From: Liolophura sinensis
Taxonomy: Eukaryota; Mollusca; Polyplacophora; Chitonida; Chitonidae
Length of the DNA: 64,000 nucleotides
Assembly (NCBI RefSeq): GCF_032854445.1
Contig: NC_088298.1
Location: forward strand, 7,179,504 to 7,243,503
Reading direction: 5' to 3'
Shown here: positions 11,390-24,182 of the stretch, piece by piece
How the letters are laid out: the number at the start of each line of letters is the position of its first letter
Numbering within the stretch: position 1 is the stretch's first letter
Made by a program: the position numbers and the translations under genes
The notes under the pieces: model-generated
Database searches by the model: none
Told to the model about the DNA's origin: nothing
What the model saw: only the letters and a program-made list of their open reading frames with translations

Positions 11390-11970
11390 CTGATAATAAT
11401 TTAAACCAGGTTCGTAGTTTTAGAGCTAAAGCTCGTTGAGTACTTACGTCCAAGAGAAGATCTTGTTGGCGGAACTTTGTTTCAGGAGTTACGTCAAAAA
11501 CACTCATGCATAAAGCCTGGAACATAGTTCAGAAACTTAAGGGGAAACATAAAAATGCAAAGGTTCAGTATTTGAAAGATGGTGATAATATATTAACTTT
11601 TCTATCTGATATAGCAAATAAACTCACTGAAGCAATTTCCAAACAAACTTTTTGACAATCATTCTTTTGAATTCCAACATTAAAAAGCAGAAGAAAATTG
11701 AAGGCTTCTTGTTGAATATGGCTATCCGCCCACAGGGGATAAAGAAGCCGTCTGTTTATCAGCACAAATTCGTTTTAGCTCTGACTGCAAGGATGTGAAT
11801 TTTACATCTGATGACGGAATGAGAACTGCCTCTTGTGCAGTCAACTTGCAGAGTCAAGGAGTTTAAAGGCGAAGAGCGCATCAGGCAAGTTTATTTTGTA
11901 CTATCTACACTGTGTGTAACGATGCTGAAATTTAAGAAGGGCTTCCGGAATGGATAAAAAATTCGCGTAA
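11390..11970 (+). mobile_element. LINE fragment (endonuclease-RT linker), plus strand
   Basis: Reads NNLNQVRSFRAKAR, then SKRRSCWRNFVSGVTSKT, followed by a degraded stretch to about 11870. The first 120 bp are about 93 percent identical, inverted, to 8540-8660 of the adjacent minus-strand LINE. They are fragments of the same family in opposite orientation. The gypsy element at 11976 interrupts this tract. Confidence 0.6.
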
Positions 11971-11975
11971 GCATC

Positions 11976-14900
11976 TGTAACATGTGATGTAGCTGCTCAC
12001 TCGCTATTGTGTACACACTGACAATGTACGAGGCTATGTACGAGTTGTTAAGGTTCCCAGTAAAATCTTTAATAATAAGCTGAACGTGCCTCGTCTTGTT
12101 ACATCTCTGCAATGGCCCAAAGACTCTCATACAAGTGCTACATGGTGTCAGAAGTGGAATCCTGTAAGACGCTCCAGATCTTGTAGAGACAAAATTTAGT
12201 CTGAACTTCTCATACCTCGCCAAATGAAAACATTTCTATAAACCTCTCGACAACTGGACACCGGGTAACCCCAACATGGAACACAACAACGACAGTGTGG
12301 AAGTTTATTTTGCCGTGTGTGTATGAGCTGTAGTGTCCTCGAACATTACCGAACACTCTTTAAAACGGAAATAGCCTCCATGAACTGTACTCTACGTATC
12401 AAATAAGCTATAATTATGGCCGAGGCAGAAATTCGGGTACAACAGCCTGATCAGCATCAAGCTTTGCCAATGTCTATACTAAAGCCGCCTCGTCAGTTTG
12501 ATATGGACACAACCAACCTTCCTGACCATTGGAGGAAATGGAAGGAGGAACTTACATTGTACATGGAATTGGTAGTGATTGGAAAACCTGAGGATTTGAA
12601 ACTCAAACTGTTTAAATACTTAATAGGACCGCAGGGTAGAGAAATCTACTCCACTCTGGAATTTGATCAGGTTGAACAGGATTGTAATCTGGATGATGTC
12701 CTCGCCGTTTTTGACAGACAATGTGATCCTAAAAAGAATGAGACGGTGGAAAGATATCATTTCTTCACGCGTAATCAGGAAAGTGAGAGCTTTGATAAAT
12801 ACTTGATTGATCTGCGTATACTAGCTGCCACATGTAATTTTGGTGAACTTCACGATTCCCTTGTCCGCGACAGAATTGTGTGTGGTATCTCAGAATTCCA
12901 TCTCAGAGAGAGATTACTGACCTCACCCTGGATAAATGTGTACACATCTGCCGCATATCTGAAATATCCAAGAAACAGAGCCTAGCCCTGAATGCCCAGT
13001 CAGCTGTACACGCAGTAAGCAACAAATCTGACCCAAAACAGAAAGCACGGAAATCCAGAAATTCTAAATCCTCTAATTCTAAACAAACTGGAAAACCTGG
13101 AAAACAGAACCTGCTAGAAAGGCCATGTAATTTCTGTGGACTGCATCATGAGAAAAGACGCGACAAGTGTCCGGCATATGGAAAGGAGTGCAGCGCGTGC
13201 CGTTCCAAGAACCACTTTAGTTCTATGTGCCACAGCTTGCGTAATCTCAACTTTGTGTCAGAAACTGTGTCTTCTGGGGAAGAGGATTATTTTGAAATAA
13301 ACACCGTTGACTTTACATCTGAAACTCTGTGAGTTAATTCTGTAAATGGAGTTTTCCAAAGCGGATCTTCGCTACCATGCTGGTAAAAGGTAAGCCAGTA
13401 AGGTTCCAGCTTGACTGCGGTGCAACATGCAATGTCATCCCGTCACATGAACTTGGTGACCTCTCTGTATACAGCATTCAGCAAATCTCACAATTGTTAA
13501 CTTTGTACGACAAGTCTACAATAAAGCCTGCTGGCAAATGTTCGGTGAAATTCCAAAACCCTAAAGATGGAAAACGGTACAAAACTGAATTTGTAGTCGT
13601 GAACGACAAGGCATGTTCGCCGATTCTGGGCTCTCAAGCCATCCAGGCCATGAACTTAGTACACGTCAACTTTGAAAACATCTTGTCAGTGAGTAAGAAC
13701 ACCTCTAAATCTACTCACAGTCCTATAACACTGGAACAGTTAAAGAAACAGTACAGAGACGTGTTCCAAGGCACTGGTTTGTAAGAGGGCAAGTATAAGA
13801 TTGACATTGACCCCGCTGTTACTCCAGTTGTGCACCCCCCTCATAAAGTCCCTGTAGCTCTTAGGGATAAGCTCAAAAGTGAACTTCAGAGACTGACTGA
13901 CTTAAACATAATTGCCCCTGTTACTGATCCGACACCGTGGGTATCGAGCATGGTGTTAGTTTCGAAACCGAATAAACTCCGGATATGCATTGACCCAAAG
14001 GATCTGAATCAATCCATAAGGCGTAGCCATCACCCCATACCTACGATTGAGGACATTTTACCTGAACTCACAAAGGCTAAAATCTTCTGAACCCTTGATG
14101 CAAAAAACGGCTTCTGGCACGTGGAACTTGATGAGGAGAGCTCCTATCTGACTACTTTCAATACTCCTTTTGGGCGGTATCGTTGGTGTAGATTGCCGTT
14201 CGGTAATTCCTCTGCACCCGAAGCCTTCGAACTGAGAAGTCCATACACGACGACATACTGCTGTATGGAGAAGGTGGCACCTATGAAGAGGCATCACGTG
14301 ATTACGACAGAAATCTTGAGAACCTAATGGAACGTTGTCGTGAGAAAAACCTCAAATTGAACTTAGACAAAATCAAGTTTCGCCGACCGGAAGTGACTTT
14401 TATGGGCCACGTGATATCTGACAAAGGGCTGAAGATGGACCCAGAAAAAGTGCAAGCCGTAAGCGAAATGCCCAAACCAACAGATGTTCCTGCTGTACAG
14501 AGACTGTTAGGATTTGTAAACTACTTGAGCAAATTCTTACCTCAGCTTAGTGACATCTGTGGGCCGCTAAGACAGTTGACACTGAAAGACACCGCTTGGC
14601 ACTGGGATGCTACTCATGATGCTGCACTAGAGAAAATCAAGACTTTAGTGAACACTGATCCCGTACTACGCTTCTACGACGTGGAAGAGGAACTTACTTT
14701 GCAGTGTGACGCGTCCGACACAGGACTTGGAGCCGCGATAACACAGAATGGACAACCGTTGCATTTGCGAGTAGAGCTCTGTCTGACGCAGAGCGCCAGT
14801 ATGCGCAGATAGAAAAGGAGCAGTTGGGTGTAGTATTTGGATCGGAGAAATCCCATAACTACACTTATGGGAGACATGTGACCATACAGTCGGATCACAA

Positions 14901-16766
14901 ACCCCTAGAAATTATAGCCAAGAAACCTCTCAACAAAGCTCCCAAACGACTACAGCGAATGTTGCTTCGTTTACAAGTCTACGATGCTACAACCCCCAGC
15001 AGTGGTACCCTACTTCAACCTAAGAGATGAGCTGACAAATGAAGATGGCCTTATTCTCAAAGGTCAGCAAATTGTCATACCTCAATCTCTAAGGGCAGAT
15101 ATGCTACATCGTATCCACTCATCACATGTGGGTATTGAAGGATGTTGCCGTAGAGCTCGAGATTGTGTCTACTGGCCAGGGATGAGTGCTGCCGTTAAGG
15201 ACTTCATTGAGAAGTGTGACATTTGTCGTTCCTATGGAAGCAAGCAGCCAAAGGAAACCTTACATCCGCATGTAATCCCTGACAGACCATGGGCGAAGGT
15301 AGGCAGTGATGTGTTTACATTTGATGGCAATGACTATTTAGTCACAGTGGATTACTACTCCAATTTCTGGGAACTAGACTACCTGGAAAAGACAACCAGT
15401 TCTACCATAATCTGTAAACTGAAAGCCCAGTTTGCCAGACACGGAATCCCAGAAATCTTTATATCCGATAATGCGTCCTACCACACATCGGGAGAGTTTC
15501 ACAAGTTCAGCCGAAAACGTCCTCTCCAGGTTTCCCACAGAGTAATGGTAAGGCTGAAAATGCAGTGAAAACAGTTAAGTCCCTGGTGCGGAAGGCAAAA
15601 GCGTCCAGGACGGACCCATATTTGGCAATTCTTGACTTCCGCAACACCCCGACACAAGGTGTCGACGTTAGTCCTGTACAAAGACTTATGAGCCGTAGAA
15701 CAAGGACACTGCTCCCGACTATTCCAAAACAGCTTAAACCACGTGTTTCCCACTTCTCGTCGAAGTTCCGACACCAGCGAAAACGACAAGAGATGTACTA
15801 CAACAGAGGTACAAGAGACCTTCCCATGCTAAGGAAAGGGGATGTTGTACAGATTCAGCCACAAGGTCAGGTACGTGGACAGACTTGGCAAAAAGCCCAA
15901 ATTACCGGATCAGTGAACAGTAGATCATACAATGTGGTCACTGAGGACAATCGAACATTACGCAGAAACCATCGTCATCTGCGCAAGTCTGGTGTAACTT
16001 TCAGTGTATCACCTCACACTGACCCCCAGACACCCGATCAGCCGACGTCTTCAAGTACGCCAACCGGAGAACGCGAAGTTCCACCTGCAAGTGACATTAA
16101 TGCAGACCAACGAGTTACTAGGTCTGGTCGTGTGGTGACCAAACCGCAATGGTAAGGACTTTGTGATGGACAAATAAGTGAACCATATTATGGACTGTTA
16201 AACCGTGAAGTGACAATAGTGATATTGACATTCCGTAGAAGTCATACGCGTTTCCAAATGACTTTGGTGATTTGTGTTTTAAACTGTATATACAATGATT
16301 TAATCAACATAAATGAACATTTATGATGCAGAGACTCTAAAGTGAAATGGATCTCACTCTAACTTACATTCTATACTGTGGTGATCCAACTGACTTTGGG
16401 TAACCTCTTCGATGTGTTTTTACATACTTGATAATGCACAGTGTTGCAATTCATTTGATAATGCATTAACCCTCATTTCATCTGTTTATTGTGGCTTCCA
16501 CCTCGAAAGTTCTGAGCTAAAGGTTAAATGAACCCAACCAGTTATATCTGTAATGCTCTTAACGTAATTGCATAACGAATAACTCTAAAAGAAGGGACAT
16601 GTAACATGTGATGTAGCTGCTCACTCGCTATTGTGTACACACTGACAATGTACGAGGCTATGTACGAGTTGTTAAGGTTCCCAGTAAAATCTTGAATAAT
16701 TAGCTGAACGTGACTCGTCTTGTTACATCTCTGCAATGGCACAAAGACTCTCATACAAGTGCTACA
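11976..16766 (+). mobile_element. Ty3/gypsy LTR retrotransposon (Mag-like), complete but broken
   Basis: A 4791-bp fossil with 167-bp LTRs at 11976-12142 and 16600-16766 (TGTAAC...GCTACA). The LTRs differ at 4 positions (about 97.6 percent identical), indicating a fairly recent insertion. The 5-bp duplication GCATC lies at 11971-11975 and 16767-16771. A primer-binding site complementary to a tRNA-Leu 3' end starts at 12143 (TGGTGTCAGAAGTGG). A purine tract (AAAAGAAGGGACA) precedes the 3' LTR. Parts in order: gag with a zinc-knuckle region (about 12416-13330), protease (about 13380-13780), RT (about 13830-14330), RNase H (about 14330-14990), integrase (about 15040-15600) and a basic C-terminal region to 16155. 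The coding region has several breaks and cannot be active. Mag lineage is inferred from the domain order, the short LTR and the gag style. Confidence 0.9.
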
Positions 16767-16996
16767 GCATCATAGTCCAGATCTACATCTATCCGCCTTC
16801 ATTGGATTTAAAGGAGACAGCAGATAGTCCTGATGGCACATCTTATTTGCATCAATATCTGTACAAAGACGAATAAGGTCTCTTTTCGCGCCGCCTTAAC
16901 GACGAAAAGGATAATTTCAATTTTGATATTGTAAATGGGACGCGCCAGCATATTAATCCGGCAGGCGGCGCTCGTGTCATAGCAGTGGTCACGGCG

Positions 16997-18300
16997 GTTT
17001 AGTACGATGGTCTGTTACAAAGCTGAAATCCGAGCTTATAAAGGGATTTGTGACAACTAAAGGCCGAAAAACAGAATTGATTGAAGGGTATGCACTAGCA
17101 TGAACTTTTTCCATTCAATAATAAGCACGTTTGCAAGTAATTACCGACAGCGTGTTAAAAGTAGTATAAAGTTAATACGTCAAAATGAAATTTCAGCTGA
17201 TGATGTAAAAAAAAAAGTACGTCCTAGTAAAGACAGGCGGTTTGAGAGTTGTGAAATTTATAAGCATCTTCATAAAACTTAGCCGTTTTTTTTGTTTGTT
17301 TTTTTGGCGGGGGAAGTGGCATTGTTAGGGAGATTATGTACATGTATTTTAACATAGCAAAATCATAAATTCTCATCACCATTTTGAGGTCAGCAGAACT
17401 TCTGAAATTATCCTGTTGTGACTTCTGCTGATGCTTGAATATTTTAACAGTAAATAATGAACTTGTAGGGTATGACATAGAAATATTGTACTGAACTCTT
17501 ACAGATTGCGTGCATATGACAGAAAGCATAATAGTAAGGCCCCTGCCATTCAAATACCGGAGCTGCTAGAGCCAGATTGAGCTTCAACAGGTTTTCAGCA
17601 GCTTACAGCACAACATAGGGTTTTGTTCCTTCCGGTGACAATGGAGCAGATTGAAGGTTACTTCCTCTACAAACTGGCAGGTGACAGACAGGCATCGGCA
17701 GACATTAAAGCACTTCAGAAAGGTGAAAAGATGTACACCGGAAACCGCATGCTGTCCTGCAGTGTGTATATTACACTACCGTATGTTTACCTCACTGGCA
17801 CTGTGGAAACGTCTATGAAAACCAAGGTAAACACTTGCCTTTGGAATGTGTGAACCTGTTCAGAGGTCAGCTCATTACTTTCTTTATGCTGGTAATATAT
17901 ACACAGGAGATACAATGCTGCTTTTAAAAGATAAAAAAGGCCATAAAGTCTTGGGTATTTAATTAGAATTTTACAGCTTTTTTTGACTTTCAAAAATTTA
18001 AAACTTTACTTATGAAGCATGGGTTAAGCTATTTACATCATACACTTGACTATCACATTTTTATTCCAGGTTACCTACAATTACAAACTTAAGCTGGATA
18101 GACGTGGTGAGCCAGTGAATTTCCACTGAGTTCCCTGTGGGTAAGGGACCACAGGGTACCTGCAAGCATCAAGCAGTTGTGCTGCTTTACCATTTCATCC
18201 AGATGGGAGAAGTGCAAGTGAAGAGATGTTGCACAGATATCTTGCAATTTTTTCACCGACCAAAGAGCAAGTACAGTGGTAAATTTTATGTCACAGTTTG
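16997..18300 (+). pseudogene. Decayed SAP/SWIM zinc-finger gene with retained intron
   Basis: Bases 16997-17100 encode a SAP-like helix-turn-helix (WSVTKLKSELIKGFVTTKGR), ending in a stop. An exon at 17609-17826, after a CAG-type acceptor, encodes MEQIEGYFLYKLAGDRQAS, later KALQKGEKMYTGNRML, and ends AAG before a GTAAAC donor. The next exon begins at 18070 after TTATTCCAG, in phase 0, with VTYNYKLKLDRRGEPVNFH. It then shows a SWIM finger, here with a stop and frame change where the first CxC should be, continuing KGPQGTCKHQAVVLLYHF. SWIM fingers (CxCx(n)CxH) bind DNA or protein. The 243-bp intron (17827-18069) argues against retroposition. Host gene or transposon cargo is not decided. Confidence 0.55.
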
Positions 18301-18439
18301 AGAGGATTGCTACTTTGTCAGTTAGCTGGGGAAAGTCAATATGGCGGACAGAGTTGTTGACTGGTGAAAAAGGTTTGGCTTCTCTGAGGGCGTGTGCAGG
18401 GATTTTACGCACTTAATAGGTCCTAAAAGTAGGTGAGAG

Positions 18440-19351
18440 ATGCCCCCAAAAGACAAACCAACAAGCAGAAAAACTCAGGCGAGTACCAGAAGCATGGGTA
18501 ACTCAAATAATGAAGCTGGAGACGAAGGAGAATCGAGGACATTATTTGCTTCAACAACAACGTCACCCAAGCCTGAGGAACCAACGACAACTGCCAGTGA
18601 GAATCCAAGCTCTGTCCAAGTAACACTTGCTGATTTACATGCAACTATCCTGACTATGAACACAGCCTTAAATCAGAAACTTGTTTCAGTTCAGTCAGAT
18701 GTGAAAAACATTAAACAGGATGTGAAACAGATAAACGAGAGGGTAACCAAATTGGAAGGAAAATTCTCGAATGTGGAGGACAGTGTTAGTATGTTAAGTG
18801 ACAAAGTAGACGAAATCGAAAAGTCCATCCCAACCACAGAACAAAAACTAATGAATTACGTCGCAGAATTGGAGAAAAAATTACTTCGCCTGGAGATACA
18901 TAATAGAAAAAACAACCTTCTCTTCTATGGCGTTCCTAAAACGAGTGAAACTGAAAATACCCATCAGTTTATCAGGACATTTTTATCAACCGAAATGGGG
19001 CTAGATGCAGAATGGGCACAAAAACTGCAAATGGACAATGTTCATCGATTACCAAAATCAAGTCATCCAAGTAATACCAACCCACATCAGCCCATCATAA
19101 TGCGATTGGTGCACACAAGTGACAGGGACAAGATTTTACAGGCGACGTCCGTTTTGCGAGGAAAGAAAATGTCAGTTAGAACTGATCTTCCACCAGAACT
19201 GAAAAGAGAACGAGGAAGATTGGCTAACGTTGCCTACAAAATTAGGTCCACTGAAAATAAACAGACACGAATTAGAGTGGTTGATACTGATGTTATCCTG
19301 GAAACTAGGCCCATGAACGGCATTGGTCCATGGAAAATAATGAGAGACTGA
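18440..19351 (+). CDS. LINE ORF1 protein (L1 ORF1p-like), intact
   Basis: A 303-residue protein. A Ser/Thr-rich N-terminus (about 1-60) precedes a heptad-rich coiled coil (about 70-155: SVQSDVKNIKQDVKQINERV and following). An RRM-like segment begins at RKNNLLFYGVPK (about 156), and a basic C-terminal domain contains RTDLPPELKRERGRL (about 250). This is the layout of Transposase_22-type ORF1 proteins, which trimerise and bind LINE RNA. The frame is uninterrupted, unlike ORF2. The start is the first ATG after a short leader (GAGAGATGCC). Confidence 0.8.
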   Translation: MPPKDKPTSRKTQASTRSMGNSNNEAGDEGESRTLFASTTTSPKPEEPTTTASENPSSVQVTLADLHATILTMNTALNQKLVSVQSDVKNIKQDVKQINERVTKLEGKFSNVEDSVSMLSDKVDEIEKSIPTTEQKLMNYVAELEKKLLRLEIHNRKNNLLFYGVPKTSETENTHQFIRTFLSTEMGLDAEWAQKLQMDNVHRLPKSSHPSNTNPHQPIIMRLVHTSDRDKILQATSVLRGKKMSVRTDLPPELKRERGRLANVAYKIRSTENKQTRIRVVDTDVILETRPMNGIGPWKIMRD

Positions 19352-20230
19352 ACCATCTGAAAACTGCACCCCTCAATCTGCTGCTGTGCATTGCTAGGTC
19401 ATCTGTCAGGTGCCAGGGACAAAGTGAGTTCAGTTGACAAACAAATCAGATCATTTTGCTCCTTATACATGTGGTAATTGAACACATCCTTTCACCCACT
19501 ACTGAACAGTGTCACGCAGACGTTTATCTCAGTTCCACATTTATGTACTTAATAATGATGATACTTAACTCATATCGTGTACATGGCGTGTATTGCATTT
19601 CCTTGTTGCACTACATTTATCTCCCTTTGACCACCTGTGAGTGACAACTCTTACAGTTAATTAGATAAATATCATATATTAAATGCCACTGCCTTTATGT
19701 ATTTGCACGTACACCCTGCTTGACCATGACGTACAGATCTTGCATTTCAATATCTTGGTACTTGACCAACAATGAGAAAACCTGTTCTGATAGTATTCAT
19801 CTGAATTACTCTAATTAATACCATGTGATACGTTAATCTCCCTTTGATCAGAGTGTCAGTTTGTGTGTAACACAAGTACTGTAAATTGGATCTCAAACTT
19901 CTAAATATGTAAGACTTAAATGTCTCATCTGCCATACTGTAGTAATTCTGTCTTTTATGTCTTAGAAAATCTAAACTCCAGTAATCAATTATTATATTTT
20001 TGTTTTGTTTACTTATTCCTGTTTCATTCCTCTTAAAATCTTATCCCTGCACATGGCCTACAGGAGTCATCGATCAGCGAGGATGTACAGTAAGCGTTTT
20101 GATCACTGTGTATATGTTTGCACCTTTTTATTTCACTACTGTTGTTATATTATTGTGTATATTCAAATTGGGACCTTAAAGTATGTATGCCTCTCATCAG
20201 CCGTATCATTGAAATCTGTCTTGCAATATT

Positions 20231-23200
20231 ATGGCTGATAATAACAACGATGAGGGCACATCGACTCTTGAACAGTTACCTTTTTATGATTGCATAGATT
20301 TTACTGACTCCACTGTGCATAACAATCCTGTAAACCCAGTGATAAAATCGACCTCTGCAGTTTTAGACCTTGACAATCTTTGTTTTAACCCAATACATAT
20401 AAATGTAATCGATGGCACCCAGTATATAAATGACGATTCCTCCGAGGAACAAGATTACTGGAGAGAGATCCACGATCACCAGGCTAATTATTTTCTTGAA
20501 GAGTCTTTTAAGACTTTGTCAAGACCTTTCTTAGATAGCAAAAACAAACCATTTTCTGTGTTACACTTAAATGCGAGGAGTTTAAAAAAACACTACTCTG
20601 AGATTTTGCCCTACATCATAAGTCTAGATTATCCTTTTTCAATCATAGGAATGTCTGAGAGCTGGCTCAACCCAGGAACAGAACACCTTTATGATATCCC
20701 TAATTATAAATCGTTCTTCTCATCTCGCTCTAAAAGAAAAGGGGGAGGCCTAGTTCTTTTTGTCCATACCAGCCTGGGTGAATGTTTTATTAGAGAAGAT
20801 CTCAGTCTTGTTGATGATGATAGCGAATATGAGAGTTTGTTCATAGAAACTACTCAAAAACAAAATAAACAAATCATAGGCATCTTTTATAGGCCACTGG
20901 GTAAAAGTGTTGATTCTTTCAACGATCAACTGTCCTCAATTTTGGAGACCATCAAGCCTGACAACAAACTCTGTACAATATTTGGTGATTTCAACATTGA
21001 TTTATTCAAAGCAGACACACACCTACCGTCAAAGTATTTCTTAGAAAACCTAAAATCGTTCCATTTTTTCCCCAAAATTACAAAGCCCACAAGAATAACC
21101 GATAGGACTGCAACTTTGATCGACAACATATTTACGAATCATCACCAAAGTGCATTGACTTCCGGCATTCTCTTGACTGATATAACCGATCATTTTCCCA
21201 TTTTAGCCATTACATGATATGAACGAAAGCAAACCTATCCCAATCTATAAACGTCTTTTTACTGAAAATAATAAGCTTAACTTTAAAGCATGTTTGAATA
21301 ATTATAAATGGAATCACGTGTTTAATGAAAGCGATACCAATGTCGCATATGACTCTTTTCTAGAGCAATTTAAATCCATTTATGATCAGTGCTTTCCACT
21401 TCGTAAATTTAAACATAGCAATAAAAAAAACAAAACCTTGCATCAGCTCAGCCATTTTAAATTCATGCAAAGAAAAGAATAAATTGTATAAACTACACCT
21501 GAAGCACAATGACAGCACGATAAGTAAGCAATACAGAACATATAGAAATAAATTAAATCACACACTTCGTATTTCCAGAAAATCTTATAATGACAATCAA
21601 TTTAATGTGGTCAACAATAACATAAAGGGCACATGGAAAATAATAAATGAACTTATACAGACGAAACGTTATAATGTACTACCTAAATCTTTTTATATAA
21701 ATGATATTGAAGACAGTGATCCTCAGAGCATAGCAGACAATTTTAATGGTTACTTTAACACAGCCCCAAGTGTTATTGCTGGGGAGATACCGCAGATGGG
21801 GCAAAATTTTGAAACTTTTCTCAAAACACCATCAGTACCAAATTTCAGTCTCGATCCCTGTTCCTCAGCAGAAGTTGTAGATGTTATCATGGGACTGAAG
21901 AATAGCTCTCCTGGCCTAGATGAGATTCGTGTTTCAGTTGTAAAGTATTGTGCCACAGCAATAGTGAAACCGCTGACCCATATAATAAACTTATCGTTTC
22001 AAACTGGAATATTCGCTGATAAAATGAAAAGTGCTAAACTCACACCAGTGTATAAATCGGGTGAAATGAAGGAGTTTAAAAATTACCGACCAATATCTGT
22101 CTTACCGTGTTTCAGCAAAATCATCGAAAAACTGGTGGTAAACTGTCTGACGACGTTCCTCGAAATGAACGATATTATATACAGTCAACAGTTCGGTTTC
22201 AGATCGCATCACTCTAATACACATGCAATAATTGCTCTATATGATAAACTAGTAACTGTTAAAGAAACAAATAAGTACAGCATCACTCTTTTTCTAGACC
22301 TTGCAAAGGCTTTTGATACTGTAGACCACAATATATTGTTGAAAAAACTCGACCATTACGGTGGCAAAGGTCTTAGTAATATATGGTTTAATGATTATCT
22401 GAAAAACAGATCACATTGCCTTTTATACAACGATTGCCGATCAACTACTAAATACATGAATATTGGTGTTCCTCAGGGCACAATCCTAGGACCCCTTCTC
22501 TTTTTAATATACATTAATGACATTAAAGATGTTTCATCTCTACTTGATATCATATTGTTTGCTGATGATACTAGTGCTGTCCTTTGCAATGATGATCCAG
22601 CACACCTCCTGGAAACTTTTAATCGTGAAATTGAAAAAATTTACGATTGGCTATGTTGCAATAAACTGTCTCTTAATATTAAGAAAACCAAATTTATGTA
22701 GATCGCTCCCAATCGCAGAATAAATAATCATGCTACTCCTTTCCTGGCTATAGCAGGCGTAAATATCGAAAAAATCAAGACCTTCAATTTCTTAGGTATA
22801 ACTTTCAATGAAAGATTAACGTGGACAAACCACATAAATAATATCTGCAAAAAAATATCCCGTAATTTAGGGGTGATAAATCATATTAAATATGCCCTAA
22901 AGAAAAATACTCTGTTCATCCTGTACTATGCACTTATTAACCCATATACTACGTACTGCAATGCTGTGTGGGGAAATACTTATGAAACACATCTTCTTCC
23001 CCTGATCCGTCTTCAAAAACGAGCATTACGCATTATTACCTCCTCTCATAAATACGAACACACCGCGCCTATTTTTACTGAGTATAATATCTTACCTGTT
23101 ACCGCGGTTAACACCTTTCAGACAGTCCAGTTAGTTCACAAATACTTCTACAACCCTAGCATTACTCCATTATACACCCGTACTTACTTTACAAAACAGT

Positions 23201-23403
23201 CTGATATTCACTGCTATCCAACTAGAACATCATATTTTAACTTACACCGACCATTTCATAGAAGCAATCTATCCCTACACACTTGTAAAATAAAAGGACC
23301 GATCGAATGGAATAAACTGCCCTCCAATTTAAAAGAAATCACCTCTTTATCATTATTTAAATCGTCTTTGAAAACTTTACTCCTGAGAAAAATATACAGC
23401 TGA
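20231..23403 (+). pseudogene. LINE ORF2: endonuclease plus reverse transcriptase, three breaks
   Basis: The APE-type endonuclease occupies 20231-21217 (FSVLHLNARSLKKH, FGDFNIDLF, LTDITDHFPILAIT). A frame change near 21217 leads to the linker (MNESKPIPIYKRLF). A second frame change near 21470 leads into the RT: KLTPVYKSGEMKEFKNYRPI, SITLFLDLAKAFDTVDH, GVPQGTILGPLLFLIYINDI, ILFADDTSAV. A stop (TAG at 22699-22701) falls after KKTKFM. The frame then continues APNRRINNHA and WNKLPSNLKEITSLSLFKSS to 23403. There is no RNase H domain, which fits the CR1/L2 group. With only three lesions over 3.2 kb this is a relatively young copy. Confidence 0.8.
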
Positions 23404-24019
23404 TGACGCATATAGCTATAATCATTACTACACCAAGTCATCCACAATTGTACATACGTTTTGAATTAACTCAGTTGCGACACGTAGTTGCTTGCTTAAC
23501 GTTTTCTCTTGATAGTATATTGTTGTCGCCTTGATTGATATGAATATTAATACATAAGTGCACATGTGTGCGTGTGCATATTTGTACACATATTTACGCA
23601 TGTAAATTCTCTTTACTGTCTGTATATCCTTACATTTAGGAGTGGGTGCTACAGTAGTAACTACTATGTGTATGCATAATTAGGTACACGTGTACGTATG
23701 TGCAAGTGCTTCATTCCAACATATGAGTATTAACCAGTCAGCATCTCTTGTCAATTAAATTTAAACATGGTATGGGATGCAATAAGCCCTTTGGGGTTTC
23801 TGCTCCCGCCAGAGTGCTACAAGTTGTATTATGTTGACAAACTGATGTATCCGTACATATGTAATTATGTGTGTGTGTATATACCTGTTTGTATTAACCT
23901 TGATTAAGAAAAACCATTATTATATAGGCCTACTTATACTGTGCACATTACGATAATATTTAAGATGTATTTGTATGAATATACGTACATGTACATACAT
24001 ATGCGTGTGCCTGTGTGTT

Positions 24020-24083
24020 TGCAGGTGTGTATGTATATGTATGTATATGTATGTGTGTATGTGTGTGTATATATATTTATATA
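24020..24083. repeat. TG/TATG microsatellite in the LINE 3' UTR
   Basis: Alternating GTGTATG, TATGTA and TATATA steps form a simple-sequence tract within the LINE 3' UTR. Confidence 0.85.
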
Positions 24084-24182
24084 TAACCATGCGGATACAA
24101 GAGGTTTAGGTACAGAGAGGTATTGAGATGTTCTTCCTTTTCTACTTTCTGGTGAATAAATCAAATCAAATCAAATCAAATG

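Larger units (their letters stand above)
18320..24181 (+). mobile_element. CR1/L2-group LINE, nearly full length
   Basis: About 5.86 kb. A short 5' region precedes ORF1 (18440-19351). A roughly 880-bp spacer follows, then ORF2 (20231-23403, three breaks) and a 780-bp 3' UTR ending in (CAAAT)n at about 24160-24181. The tail sits directly against a piggyBac coding fragment at 24183. The 5' boundary is approximate (near GGGGAAAGTCAATATGGCGG at 18330). I could not define a target duplication. Confidence 0.8.

Noticed and set aside
17100-17282. 60-codon frame as part of the SAP/SWIM gene
   Set aside because: It follows the stop that ends the SAP segment, lies in AT-rich sequence likely to be intron, and shows no conserved motif.
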